From Afipia sp. (GTDB lineage Bacteria; Pseudomonadota; Alphaproteobacteria; Rhizobiales; Xanthobacteraceae), in assembly GCA_017308575.1 (NCBI GenBank), contig JAFKEQ010000003.1, forward strand, positions 868,001 through 932,000: a DNA stretch of 64,000 bases, written 5' to 3'. Both the position numbers and the translations under genes were made by a program. The notes under the pieces are model-generated. The model worked only from the letters and a program-made list of their open reading frames with translations. It did not search any database and had not been told where the DNA came from. Of this stretch, positions 18,582-27,530 are shown piece after piece. Positions within the stretch are counted from its first letter, which is position 1, and each line of letters starts with the position of its first letter.

Positions 18582-19733
18582 ATGAACAGGATTTTTGCGG
18601 ATCTGCCGAACACCATCTTCGACGTGATGTCGCAGGCGGCGCGGGACCTCAACGCGATCAATCTCGGGCAGGGCTTTCCCGACGATCCGGGGCCGCTCGA
18701 TGTTCGTCAAAAGGCCGCCGACGCGGTTCTGAACGGCTACAATCAGTACCCGTCGATGATGGGCATTCCGGAATTGCGTCAGGCGATCGCAACGCATTAC
18801 GCGCACTGGCACGGCCTGCAGCTCGACGCCATGAGCGAGGTGATGGTGACGTCCGGCGGCACGGAGGCGCTGACCGGATCGATCCTCGGTCTCGTCGAGC
18901 CCGGCGACGAAGTGCTGGTCTTTCAGCCGATGTACGATTCCTATGTGCCGATCATCCGGATGGCCGGGGGAATTCCGAAGTTCCTGCGCCTTGAGCCGCC
19001 GCACTGGCGTCTGCCTGAGGAGGCCATTCGCAAGGCGATCACGCCGAAGACGAAGTATGTGATCCTCAACAACCCTCTCAATCCGGCGGCGGTGGTCTAT
19101 CCGCGCGAAGACCTCGAGATGCTGGGCCGCATCTGTCAGGAGTTCGACCTGATCGCGATTTGCGATGAGGTCTGGGAGCATATTGTTTTCGACGGCCGCA
19201 AGCACATTCCGCTGATCTCCATTCCTGGCATGCGTGACCGCACCGTGAAGATCGGGTCTGCCGGAAAGATTTTCGGACTGACGGGGTGGAAGATCGGTTT
19301 TGTCTGCGCCGCGCCGCATATTCTGCGTGTGCTCGCCAAGACCCACCAGTTCATCACCTTCACCACCGCGCCGAACCTGCAGGTGGCCGTGGCCTACGGC
19401 CTCGGCAAGCCGGACGAATACTTCTTCCAGATGCGCAAGGAACTGGCACGCAGCAGGGACAGGCTCAGCCAAGGCCTTTCAAATCTCGGCTTTCCCGTGC
19501 TCGATTCGCAGGGCACATACTTCCTCAATGTCGATCTCGCGCCGCTCGGACTGAACGAGACCGACGAAGCCTTCTGCAAGCGGATCGTCCACGAGCACAA
19601 GGTCGCTGCCATTCCGGTGTCGGCGTTCTATGAAGAAAATCACGTGACCTCCGTGGTGCGCTTCTGCTTCTCGAAGAAGGATGAAACGCTCGATACCGCG
19701 CTCGAGCGGCTCGCGAACGCCCTGCATCGCTGA
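18582..19733 (+). CDS. PLP-dependent class I/II aminotransferase
   Basis: A 383-residue aspartate-aminotransferase-fold enzyme. PLP-binding features are the Schiff-base Lys in IGSAGKIFGLTGWKIGF, NNPLNPAAVVYPRE, and the Asp of AICDEVWEH. The C-terminal Arg for the carboxylate is likely in VVRFCFSKK. The beginning (NAINLGQGFPDDPGP) is typical of the kynurenine/methionine/glutamine aminotransferase group (YbdL, KAT-like), which recycle 2-oxo acids. The exact substrate cannot be set from sequence. It is followed almost directly by a PotF-like gene. Confidence 0.88.
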   Translation: MNRIFADLPNTIFDVMSQAARDLNAINLGQGFPDDPGPLDVRQKAADAVLNGYNQYPSMMGIPELRQAIATHYAHWHGLQLDAMSEVMVTSGGTEALTGSILGLVEPGDEVLVFQPMYDSYVPIIRMAGGIPKFLRLEPPHWRLPEEAIRKAITPKTKYVILNNPLNPAAVVYPREDLEMLGRICQEFDLIAICDEVWEHIVFDGRKHIPLISIPGMRDRTVKIGSAGKIFGLTGWKIGFVCAAPHILRVLAKTHQFITFTTAPNLQVAVAYGLGKPDEYFFQMRKELARSRDRLSQGLSNLGFPVLDSQGTYFLNVDLAPLGLNETDEAFCKRIVHEHKVAAIPVSAFYEENHVTSVVRFCFSKKDETLDTALERLANALHR

Positions 19734-19746
19734 CATGAGGTTGCCC

Positions 19747-20865
19747 ATGCGCATGCTTTTGAAGAGTGCCGTCCGCGTTGCCGTCGTCGCAGGCTCTCTG
19801 ACGGCAGGGTTGCAGGCGCATGCGCAGCAGCGCGTCGTGAATTTCTACAACTGGTCGAACTATATGGCGCCCGGCGTCCTGGAACAGTTCACCAAGGAAA
19901 CCGGCATCAAGGTCACGTACGATACGTTCGATGCCAACGAGACCCTGGAGACGCGCTTACTCGCGGGAAAGTCCGGCTACGACGTCGTGGTGCCGACGGC
20001 GTATTTCCTGCAGCGTCAGATCGCGGCGAAGGTATTTCAGAAGCTCGACAAGTCGAAGCTGCCGAACCTCGCCAATGCATGGCCGGAGGTGACCAAGCGT
20101 CTCGCAGTCTATGATCCGGGCAATGCGTTTGCCGCCAATTATATGTGGGGCACCACCGGCATCGGTTACAACATCAAGAAAGCGCAGGACGCTCTCGGCC
20201 TTGACGCGAAAATTGATGAGGTGATGAATTCCTGGGATGTCGTGTTCAAGCCGGAGAACCTTGCGAAGTTCAAGGACTGCGGCATTCACATGCTGGACTC
20301 CGCCGACGATATTCTCCCCGCGGCGCTGAACTATCTTGGCCTCGATCCGAATTCGACCAAGCAGGCCGATCTTGAAAAGGCGGCAGAGCTGGTCGGCAAG
20401 GTGCGGCCTGACGTGCGCAAGTTTCATTCGTCGGAATATCTGAGCGCGCTGGCGACCGGCGAAATCTGTCTGGTGGTTGGCTGGTCCGGCGACATCAAGC
20501 AGGCGCAGACCCGCGCGGCCGAGGCCAAGAACGGCATCGAGATCGGCTATGCGATTCCGAAAGAAGGCGCGCAGATGTTCTTCGACAATTTCGCCATTCC
20601 GGCGGATGCGCAGAACGTCACCGAGGCCCACGAGCTTATCAACTATCTCTATCGTACGGATGTCGCGGCGAAGAATTCGGATTTCCTGTCCTATGCGAAC
20701 GGCAACCTGGCAAGCCAGAAGCTGATTGCGCCGAAGATCGTCAACGACAAGACAATCTATCCGGACGAGGCGACGATGAGCCACCTGTTCATCATCACGG
20801 CGCGCGATCCGGCAACGCAACGCATCATCAACCGGCTGTGGACGCGGGTGAAGATGGGGCGATAA
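19747..20865 (+). CDS. Polyamine-type ABC transporter substrate-binding protein (PotF-like)
   Basis: A 372-residue periplasmic binding protein. The start is ATG 19747, with GAGG five bases before it, giving the signal peptide MRMLLKSAVRVAVVAGSLTA, cut near AHAQQ. The mature N-terminus VVNFYNWSNYMAPGVLEQF and the segments VVPTAYFLQRQI and NYMWGTTGIGYN are those of PotF/PotD, which bind putrescine or spermidine. No permease or ATPase gene for it is in the window, so it is either an orphan or works with a transporter encoded elsewhere. It ends exactly where the convergent lpxXL ends. Confidence 0.88.
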   Translation: MRMLLKSAVRVAVVAGSLTAGLQAHAQQRVVNFYNWSNYMAPGVLEQFTKETGIKVTYDTFDANETLETRLLAGKSGYDVVVPTAYFLQRQIAAKVFQKLDKSKLPNLANAWPEVTKRLAVYDPGNAFAANYMWGTTGIGYNIKKAQDALGLDAKIDEVMNSWDVVFKPENLAKFKDCGIHMLDSADDILPAALNYLGLDPNSTKQADLEKAAELVGKVRPDVRKFHSSEYLSALATGEICLVVGWSGDIKQAQTRAAEAKNGIEIGYAIPKEGAQMFFDNFAIPADAQNVTEAHELINYLYRTDVAAKNSDFLSYANGNLASQKLIAPKIVNDKTIYPDEATMSHLFIITARDPATQRIINRLWTRVKMGR

Positions 20866-21798
20866 TCACCGCCAGCGGCGGTGCAGCCAGAGCCACTGTT
20901 CGGGGTGCTCGCGCACCCAGCCTTCGATCACCGATGTGATCGCCTGTGTGGTGCCCTGAATATCGATCTTGCCGTTTACATCGCGCACCGGCTTGATCTC
21001 GTCCGAAATCTCGCCGCGGAAACGGCGATTTGACAGGCGAACGACGCGGACGCCATAGATCGGCACATCGACCTGTCGCGCCAGACGCGCGAGCAGGGGA
21101 TTGGCCTTCGTGGTCCGGCCGAAGAATGTCACGTCGACGCCGCGGTGGAAGTATTGATCGACCAGCATGCCGACATGGGTGCCGGCTTCGAGCGCGTGGG
21201 CGAGCTTGACCGGCGCATCATGCGTGGTCGGGATCAGCGTTCCCATATTGACCGCGCGGATCTGCTGGATCGCGCGATCGACGGCCGCGAGGTTCGGACG
21301 CCGAAACAGTGCGGCGGACTCCACGCCGAACACCGGCCCGGCGAGCGCGGGCAATTCCCAGTTGGCGAGATGGCTTGCGAAGATCAATGCGCCTTTGCCG
21401 TCGTCACGCAGCCGTTCGAATTTCTCTGTCGTGCCGGGCGCAACTTCGATGCGTCCGGATTCGGTATTGTCGGGATGCAGATCCCAAATGTGATCGAGGT
21501 GAGCGAATTCCGCCGCGACGCGGCCGAGATTGTCCCACACGCCCATGAGGATCCGGTCGATCTCCTCGGGCGTCTTCTCGGGAAACGCTGCGGTGAGATT
21601 GGCCCGGCCGATCTTATGCTCGCGCAGCAGCGGGCCGATTGTCTTGATGATCGATGCGAAAACGTCGGCAGTCTTGTCCGGATCGAAATAGCGTGTCGCC
21701 CGCAACACGCCGACCGCAGTCGCGCCGATGACGGCGTCACTCGCGGGCTTGATCGTGTCGCGGATCGCAGCCCTGGCGCGGAGGAACTGGCGGCGCAT
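20866..21798 (-). CDS. lpxXL: Lipid A acyltransferase for the very-long-chain acyl group
   Basis: A 310-residue LpxL/HtrB-family acyltransferase. The catalytic HX4(D/E) motif is SHLANWE, followed by the conserved GTLIPTTHDAPVKLA region and LVDQYFHRGVDVTFFG. In rhizobia the homologue at the end of this same gene order transfers the 27-hydroxyoctacosanoyl chain from AcpXL to lipid A. The gene order here (acpXL-fabZXL-fabF2XL-fabF1XL-adh2XL-lpxXL) supports that role. Its ATG overlaps the stop of the dehydrogenase gene, so it is the last gene of the operon. Confidence 0.9.
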   Translation of the reverse strand: MRRQFLRARAAIRDTIKPASDAVIGATAVGVLRATRYFDPDKTADVFASIIKTIGPLLREHKIGRANLTAAFPEKTPEEIDRILMGVWDNLGRVAAEFAHLDHIWDLHPDNTESGRIEVAPGTTEKFERLRDDGKGALIFASHLANWELPALAGPVFGVESAALFRRPNLAAVDRAIQQIRAVNMGTLIPTTHDAPVKLAHALEAGTHVGMLVDQYFHRGVDVTFFGRTTKANPLLARLARQVDVPIYGVRVVRLSNRRFRGEISDEIKPVRDVNGKIDIQGTTQAITSVIEGWVREHPEQWLWLHRRWR

Positions 21799-22820
21799 CA
21801 GAAGGTGACGATGATCTTGCCGAAGACCTGTCGGCTTTCCATGCGCGTGAGCGCCGAAGCGACATTGTCGATCGGAACTTCGGTATCGATGACGGGCTTC
21901 ATGCCGGCAGCCATCTTGTCGAGGCTTTCGGCAATGTTCTTCATGGTCGCGCCGAACGATCCGAAGATGCGGTACTGCTGCTGGAAAAGCTGCATCAGGT
22001 TGATCGTCGTCGTCGGTCCGGAAGTCGAGCCGCAGGTCACAAGCCGTCCGCCGCGCTTCAGGCTGAGCAGCGAGCCGTTGAACGTGTCCGCGCCGACGTG
22101 TTCGAACACGACATCGACGCCTTTTTTCCTGGTGATCTTGCGCGTCTCGCCCTCGAAGCGGTCCTTGCGATAATTGATGACGTGATCCGCGCCGAGCTTC
22201 TTCACGCCCTCGATCTTGGAATCATCGCCGACGGTGGTGATGACTGTACAGCCGATGGCCTTGGCCATCATGATCGCAACGGTGCCGATGCCGGAGCCGC
22301 CGGCATGCACGAGTACGGACTCGCCGGGCTGCAGCTTGGCGTTGTCGAATAGCATGTGCTGAACGGTGGAGAATGCGATCGGTGCGCAGGCTGCATCGCG
22401 ATCCGACACGCCGTCCGGCACCGGAATGACCAGCCGTTCGTTGAGGTTCATCAATTCGCGCGCGAAACCGTCGACATGGAAGCCGAGGATACCGGCCACG
22501 TTCTCACAGAGGTTGTCGCGGCCTTCCTGGCAGGCCTTGCAGGTGCCGCAGGTCAGCGCGCCGTACATCACGACCTTCTGGCCCGGCTTGAAGCGGGTTA
22601 CCCCGCTGCCGAGCGATACGATCTCACCGGAGGCCTCGGCACCCACCACCAGCGGCAGCTTGCGCTTGGCGAAGGCCATGCCGCGATAACCCCAGACGTC
22701 GATGTGGTTGAGGGCGACGGCCTTGACGCGGATCTGCACTTCGCCAGCGCCGGGCGGCGAGGGCGGCGGAGCATCCGCAACCACGAGCTGGCGGTCGGCA
22801 ACAAGGGTAAGCGCGCGCAT
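21798..22820 (-). CDS. adh2XL: Zinc-type MDR oxidoreductase of the AcpXL cluster
   Basis: A 340-residue medium-chain dehydrogenase/reductase. The structural zinc lobe CGTCKACQEGRDNLC is intact, and the NADPH-binding Rossmann segment is VLVHAGGSGIGTVA. The usual catalytic-zinc Cys and the His-Glu pair are changed (NHIDVWGYRG, VVGAEASGEI), so the active site is more like quinone oxidoreductases or enoyl reductases. In the rhizobial cluster it is thought to serve the reductive steps of very-long-chain fatty acid synthesis. It overlaps lpxXL by one base. Confidence 0.85.
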   Translation of the reverse strand: MRALTLVADRQLVVADAPPPSPPGAGEVQIRVKAVALNHIDVWGYRGMAFAKRKLPLVVGAEASGEIVSLGSGVTRFKPGQKVVMYGALTCGTCKACQEGRDNLCENVAGILGFHVDGFARELMNLNERLVIPVPDGVSDRDAACAPIAFSTVQHMLFDNAKLQPGESVLVHAGGSGIGTVAIMMAKAIGCTVITTVGDDSKIEGVKKLGADHVINYRKDRFEGETRKITRKKGVDVVFEHVGADTFNGSLLSLKRGGRLVTCGSTSGPTTTINLMQLFQQQYRIFGSFGATMKNIAESLDKMAAGMKPVIDTEVPIDNVASALTRMESRQVFGKIIVTF

Positions 22821-22942
22821 GAAAGCGTCCTGAAAGGCTCAAATTGCTTATAGATTTGAACGTGGGTATCGCCGGTTCGGCCAGTGGCGTCAACCGTTAG
22901 TGAGTGTTCACTTTCCAGAATTCGCGAACCCTGTGCGGCCCG

Positions 22943-24223
22943 TTAAACGGGCTCGCGAGTCAGGATCAGGGACGCATTCTGGCCGCCGAACCCGAAGGAG
23001 TTCGACATCACCGCGGCGACGCGCGCGTCGCGGGCCTTATTGGGGACCACGTCGAACGGGATCGCCGGATCGGGAACATCATAGTTGATGGTTGGTGGAA
23101 TGCGCTGATGCTCAAGCGTGAGCAGCGAGAACACGGCTTCCACGGCGCCCGCCGCTGACAGGGTATGCCCCACCATCGACTTGTTGGACGAGACCGGAAT
23201 CTGCTGCGCACGCTCGCCGAACACCGACGAGATGCCGGTATATTCCATCTTGTCGTTCTCGGGTGTGCCGGTGCCGTGAGCGTTGATGTAATCGATCTGG
23301 TCGGTGCTCATGCCGGCATCGGACAGCGCGTTCTTCACGCAGCCGATGATAGGCTTGCCGTCGGGGCTCGAGCGGGTGCGGTGGAAGGAATCGGCGAGTT
23401 CACCGCAGCCTGCGACGACGCCGAGCACCTTCGCGCCGCGCGCGGTGGCGGATTCGAGACTTTCGAGAACCAGCGCTCCGGCGCCTTCCGCCATGACAAA
23501 GCCGTCGCGGTTCTTCGAGAACGGACGCACCGCCGCTTGCGGCGGATCGTTGTTGGTGGACAGCGCAGAGAGCAGGGAGAAGCGGATCAGCGCTTCGGCA
23601 TTGACCGAACCGTCGGTCGCAACGCACAGCGCCGCATCGGTCTCGCCGCGGCGGATGGCTTCGACGCCGAGCTGGATCGCGGTCGCCCCGGAAGCGCACG
23701 CCGTCGAGAGCGAAATCGGAGAACCCTTGGTGCCGAAAGTCTCGGTGAGGTGATCGGCGACGGAGCCGAACAGAAAGCGGCGATGCAGGCCGGTAAAGTG
23801 GCCGCTGCCGCTGGCTTTCAGCAGCGCATCATAATCGATGCCGGATGTCAGCCCCGTGGCGCGGGCGAGTTCGTTGCGCGGCTCCCATTCGAGTTCGATG
23901 GGCGCAACTGCGAGAAACAACGGGCCGGGGAAGTCGCCCTTGCTGCCGATGCCTGACTGCGCAACGGCTTCCTCGACGGCGACGTCAGCCAGCCGTTCGG
24001 AGAGCACAGTCGACGAGAACGGTTCGACCGGAATGAAGTCGATGGTGCCCGCCATGGTCGTCTTGAGACCATCGGTCGGAAAGCGCGTGATGGTCCGGAT
24101 GCCGGATTCGCCTGCGGTCAGCTTGGTCCAGTTGTCGGTCTTGCCTGCGCCGAGGGACGTCACGACACCCATGCCGGTGACAACGACGATCGGCCGTCCG
24201 AATTTGTCGCGAGTCGCTGTCAT
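22943..24223 (-). CDS. fabF1XL: 3-oxoacyl-ACP synthase of the AcpXL cluster, active type
   Basis: A 426-residue KAS II-like condensing enzyme. The full catalytic triad is visible: Cys176 in STACASGA, the first His in NAHGTGTPE and the second in NKSMVGHTLSAAGA. It should elongate acyl chains on AcpXL up to C28. It lies between the dehydrogenase and the second KAS gene, with 14 bases between its start and the stop of fabF2XL. The 122-base gap downstream might hold an internal promoter, but I see none clearly. Confidence 0.93.
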   Translation of the reverse strand: MTATRDKFGRPIVVVTGMGVVTSLGAGKTDNWTKLTAGESGIRTITRFPTDGLKTTMAGTIDFIPVEPFSSTVLSERLADVAVEEAVAQSGIGSKGDFPGPLFLAVAPIELEWEPRNELARATGLTSGIDYDALLKASGSGHFTGLHRRFLFGSVADHLTETFGTKGSPISLSTACASGATAIQLGVEAIRRGETDAALCVATDGSVNAEALIRFSLLSALSTNNDPPQAAVRPFSKNRDGFVMAEGAGALVLESLESATARGAKVLGVVAGCGELADSFHRTRSSPDGKPIIGCVKNALSDAGMSTDQIDYINAHGTGTPENDKMEYTGISSVFGERAQQIPVSSNKSMVGHTLSAAGAVEAVFSLLTLEHQRIPPTINYDVPDPAIPFDVVPNKARDARVAAVMSNSFGFGGQNASLILTREPV

Positions 24224-24237
24224 CGTGTTTTCCCCGC

Positions 24238-25443
24238 TTAAACCGCTTCGACCAACGCCATGCCTTCGCCGCGCCAGTGACCGGCCCCGACCACCACAAT
24301 CTGGGATGGCGGTTTCGCCATTTCAATCTCGACGCCAGTTTTATCGTTCGGCGGGAAGAGGGCTCCGCGGGAAATCGACAGGGCTGCCAGCGCGAGGCCG
24401 AGCGGAAACTGCGCTTCCATGACATGGCCGAAGGGTGTGCCGCTCGCGCGCACGGGAAGATCGCGATGCTTCTCAATGAAAGCGCGTTCTTCGCCGGTGA
24501 CGGGCGCTGCACCGGTTGTTCCGGTGATGATCGCTGCATTCGGGCCGACCGGTCCGAGCTTCGACCAGAGACCATCGAGAGACGTGGTCACGTCGCCCGC
24601 GGCCTTGCGCCGCGCATGGTCGGCCACGACCCTGGAAAGTTTCGCGTAAGGCTTCGCGCCGCGCGCCTGCGCATGCTCCTTGGATTCGATCACAAGAAAC
24701 ACGCCGCCCGCGCCGAGCGCAAAGCCGTTGTCACGCTCCCACACCGGTGCAAACTTGTTCTTCAGATTGAAATTGCCGAACTCATAGAGCATCAGCATTT
24801 CCTTGCGCTCGCTGTTCTGCGCGGCGCCGACCAGTGCGATGTCGCTTTGTCCGGCGGCAATGCGCGCCAGCGCGATGCGCGCGGCATCAACGCCCGCGGC
24901 TTCCTCGCCCATGAAGGTGCGGGATGAGCCGGTGACGCCATGCACGATCGACACATTGCCCGCGAGCAGATTGGAAAGCTGCGCCAGAAACAGGGTGGGG
25001 CGCAGATCGTTCATCAGCCGTTCGTTCAGCAGCGCAGGCGCGGCATTGCCCTGGATGCTGGCATTGATGACGGCCGAGTCGACGGCGAGATCGCGTTCGC
25101 CGCCACCTGCGGCAACGATCATGTCGGTGCGGGAGAGAATGTCGGAGTTGCCCTTGATGCCTGCGGAGTCGAGCGCGAGCCCCGCGGCATAGGTGCCGAT
25201 GCGCTGCCAGGCTTCCATCTGGCGCTGGTCGCCCTTCTTTGGGATCTGCGCGTCGAAGGTCAGCTTGGTCATCGGATGAACGACGTGAGGCGCGAACGTC
25301 GTTTCATCGACGTTGACCGTCTTGCTGTTCAACGCATCCCAATGCGAATCGAGACCTTCGCCGAGCGAAGTGGCGAGGCCGATGCCGGTGATCCAGGCTT
25401 CGCGGCCGATCGAGGAAGGATGTTCAGCCGAGGTATCAGCCAT
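24238..25443 (-). CDS. fabF2XL: KAS-like protein lacking the catalytic Cys (chain-length-factor-like)
   Basis: A 401-residue thiolase-fold protein of the FabF family that has lost key catalytic residues. Where active KAS enzymes have TACAS it reads VTGSSRTF (Ser173 in place of Cys), and the NAHGTGT loop is replaced by ITGTTGAAP. The last His is kept in PFGHVMEAQF. It may therefore be a non-catalytic partner of FabF1XL, like KS-beta proteins of polyketide systems. I chose ATG 25443; an upstream TTG is less likely. The start overlaps the end of fabZXL. Confidence 0.88.
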   Translation of the reverse strand: MADTSAEHPSSIGREAWITGIGLATSLGEGLDSHWDALNSKTVNVDETTFAPHVVHPMTKLTFDAQIPKKGDQRQMEAWQRIGTYAAGLALDSAGIKGNSDILSRTDMIVAAGGGERDLAVDSAVINASIQGNAAPALLNERLMNDLRPTLFLAQLSNLLAGNVSIVHGVTGSSRTFMGEEAAGVDAARIALARIAAGQSDIALVGAAQNSERKEMLMLYEFGNFNLKNKFAPVWERDNGFALGAGGVFLVIESKEHAQARGAKPYAKLSRVVADHARRKAAGDVTTSLDGLWSKLGPVGPNAAIITGTTGAAPVTGEERAFIEKHRDLPVRASGTPFGHVMEAQFPLGLALAALSISRGALFPPNDKTGVEIEMAKPPSQIVVVGAGHWRGEGMALVEAV

Positions 25444-25909
25444 GGGCAATCGCCTGTTGGGGGAAGCCGATGATTTTCGCCATCGCCTCCATGTGGCCGC
25501 GCAAGTCGGCGTTCGGAAACGGCGTGTGGCGGAAGGTCAGCGTTGCGTTGCACTTCAGCTTGCCGTCGACACGGACCTTGGCTTCGGTCACGGCGAAGCC
25601 GGAGCCGTCATGCACCACGCTTGCGTCGATGGTCAGCAATTCGCCCGGGGTGACGAAGTCGCGCATCTTGGCTTCCTTGACGCTTGCCAGAAACGGCATC
25701 CGCTCGAACTTGAGAAGCGCGATCAGAAGCCAGCCGGATGTCTGCGCCATGGCCTCGGTCAGCAGCACGCCCGGCATCAGCGGGTAGCCGGGAAAGTGCC
25801 CCTCGAAGATCGTACTGGTGAGGGGCACCTGTGCTTCGACCGCGATCGTCCGCTGGCCGACATCGAGGTCGGTAATACGGTCGATCATCTGGAAGTATTC
25901 GAGACGCAT
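25436..25909 (-). CDS. fabZXL: 3-hydroxyacyl-ACP dehydratase of the AcpXL cluster
   Basis: A 157-residue FabZ-type hot-dog protein. The catalytic His38 is in FEGHFPGYPLMPGV and the catalytic acid is likely Glu52 in LLTEAMAQT. It should dehydrate 3-hydroxyacyl-AcpXL during synthesis of the very-long-chain acyl group. It starts nine bases after the acpXL stop and its 3' end overlaps fabF2XL, so the genes are translationally linked. Confidence 0.92.
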   Translation of the reverse strand: MRLEYFQMIDRITDLDVGQRTIAVEAQVPLTSTIFEGHFPGYPLMPGVLLTEAMAQTSGWLLIALLKFERMPFLASVKEAKMRDFVTPGELLTIDASVVHDGSGFAVTEAKVRVDGKLKCNATLTFRHTPFPNADLRGHMEAMAKIIGFPQQAIAHG

Positions 25910-25918
25910 GGCCGGGCG

Positions 25919-26200
25919 TCAGGCGCCCTTGGCGGCGACCAGTTCGTCGATGCGCGCGCTGAGGTTCTTCAGAACAAAATACTGCTCGGTGGTCGCCTTG
26001 CCGTCGTTGACCTCCTGGGTCCACTTCTCCAGCGGCAGCTTGATGCCGAACGCCTTGTCGATGGCGAAGGCGATGTCGAGGAAGTCGAGGCTGTCGATCC
26101 CCAGATCGTCGATGGCGTGGCTTTCCGGGGTGATCGTGTCGCGGGGAATGTCGCAGGTTTCCGCAATGATCGTGGCGACCTGATCGAATGTAGTCGACAT
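25919..26200 (-). CDS. acpXL: Acyl carrier protein AcpXL
   Basis: A 93-residue special acyl carrier protein. The phosphopantetheine Ser37 is in GIDSLDFLD. AcpXL proteins are longer than AcpP and carry a basic/aromatic C-terminal helix, here with the VAAKGA end. It carries the growing C26-C28 chain that LpxXL puts on lipid A. The start is ATG 26200 (MSTTFDQV), since the upstream frame has no ACP-like sequence. It is the first gene of the six-gene minus-strand operon. Confidence 0.93.
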   Translation of the reverse strand: MSTTFDQVATIIAETCDIPRDTITPESHAIDDLGIDSLDFLDIAFAIDKAFGIKLPLEKWTQEVNDGKATTEQYFVLKNLSARIDELVAAKGA

Positions 26201-26358
26201 GCTAAGCCTTTGATATTTTTGAGGTAAGCGCCAATAAGGCACGGATGCGGGGTGGAACCGTGCCGCGACCCCTCAGGACAGGTTGGATTCCCGTATATCG
26301 GAGCGATGCCCTGAGTTCAATGGCGCAGCGGTCCGGCCTGTGAAGCCGCTTTTTGGCG

Positions 26359-26670
26359 CTAATTGTGGCGAATCGCGTCGGTTGTCTGCGCCGAAATATG
26401 CCCGCAGTCCCGGCCACCCATCAGGACGCAATCCTGGGTGTTCCGAAGGTCGGCGAGGGTCATCGCAAGCCAGATCCCGATGCCGGTCAAGGCGGCCGTG
26501 AAGGCGATTGCCGCGACGTTCGTAATCATCCGCTGGCGGTATTCATCGGGACTTTCGCCCCCGTGCTCAAATCGGGACAGGTCAGGCGCGAGTTTGCCGG
26601 GCCTGCCGATTGGAGGCCGGGTGTGCGTCCGCGGACGAAATTTAAGAACGCGGTGGTCGCCGTCGGTCAT
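26359..26670 (-). CDS. Conserved small membrane protein of unknown function
   Basis: A 103-residue protein with a basic, Pro-rich N-terminal half (VLKFRPRTHTRPPIGRPG) and one membrane helix (about residues 52-71, AAIAFTAALTGIGIWLAMTLA), then a short tail with two Cys (DCVLMGGRDCGH). No enzyme motif is seen. It is probably an inner-membrane protein with its N-terminus in the cytoplasm. It lies upstream of acpXL on the same strand but 158 bases away. Confidence 0.65.
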   Translation of the reverse strand: MTDGDHRVLKFRPRTHTRPPIGRPGKLAPDLSRFEHGGESPDEYRQRMITNVAAIAFTAALTGIGIWLAMTLADLRNTQDCVLMGGRDCGHISAQTTDAIRHN

Positions 26671-26906
26671 GAAAGGCAGTCCCCAATCACGGAGCGCATA
26701 TTAGTCCCGTGGACGCATATGTCCCATCGAAAGACGATATTCCCGTGGTGCCGAAAAGCATAGGCGGAACCTTGTCCAGCCGAATCACCACGGAGCTGTG
26801 TGGCGCATAGGACCATCGCTTGATGTCTTGAAAGTGATGCGGGAGGCCTCATCGTGCGTCTGCGCCTTGGATTAAAGTGTCGGTATTGCCCACGGAGCTT
26901 TTGATA

Positions 26907-27530
26907 ATGGCGAACAAACGTGAACCGGTTCTGACACCCGTTTCCATTCTTTCGCTGCGGCCGACGCAGATGACGGTCGGCATGAGGGAGGTCAAGGAAA
27001 AGCGCACCCGCTGGCGCGAACATAAGGACAAGAAGAAAGCGGAACTGCTCGGCAGGCACATGATCCCCGTCGTGGTCGGTCCCGACAGGAAAAACTATGT
27101 CATCGACCACCATCACCTCGCTCGCGCGCTGCATGAAGAGGGCGAGAAGAATGTGCTGGTGTCCGTCGTGGCGGACCTGACAATGGTGGACAAAAAGGCG
27201 TTCTGGGTCGTGCTCGACAACCATCGCTGGGTCTATCCTTACGACGCCAAGGGCGAGCGCCGCCATTACGATGAATTGCCGAAAGACGTGACCGGCCTCA
27301 AGGACGATCCGTTCCGTAGCCTGGCCGGAGAATTGCGCCGCGCCGGTGGCTTCGCCAAGGACACGACGCCGTTCAGCGAATTCCTGTGGGCGGATTTTCT
27401 GCGGCGGCGGATGTCGCGGAAGGTTGTCGAGAAGGACTTTGAAAGAGCGATCGAGCAGGCGCTATCACTCGGCAAAAGCAAGGACGCAATCTATTTGCCC
27501 GGCTGGTGCGGCCCGGCGGCCGACGATTAG
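26907..27530 (+). CDS. ParB-like nuclease-domain protein (ParBc_2 type)
   Basis: A 207-residue protein of the ParB-like family that stands alone in many proteobacteria. The ATG at 26907 follows CACGGAG. The core includes LRPTQMTVGMREVKEKRTRW, a HMIPVVVGPDRKNYVIDHHHLARAL segment with the conserved DHHH, and WVVLDNHRWVYPYD. It has no helix-turn-helix of the chromosomal ParB type, so a partition role is unlikely. Its substrate is unknown. Its last four bases overlap the convergent MgtC-like gene. Confidence 0.8.
   Translation: MANKREPVLTPVSILSLRPTQMTVGMREVKEKRTRWREHKDKKKAELLGRHMIPVVVGPDRKNYVIDHHHLARALHEEGEKNVLVSVVADLTMVDKKAFWVVLDNHRWVYPYDAKGERRHYDELPKDVTGLKDDPFRSLAGELRRAGGFAKDTTPFSEFLWADFLRRRMSRKVVEKDFERAIEQALSLGKSKDAIYLPGWCGPAADD

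Noticed and set aside
18060..19472. A 470-codon minus-strand frame over the rhodanese and aminotransferase genes
   Set aside because: Both plus-strand genes have clear catalytic motifs; the minus-strand product looks random.
26907..27530. Chromosome partition protein ParB
   Set aside because: It lacks the ParB helix-turn-helix and is not next to parA or gidB-type genes; it fits the small ParB-like group only.
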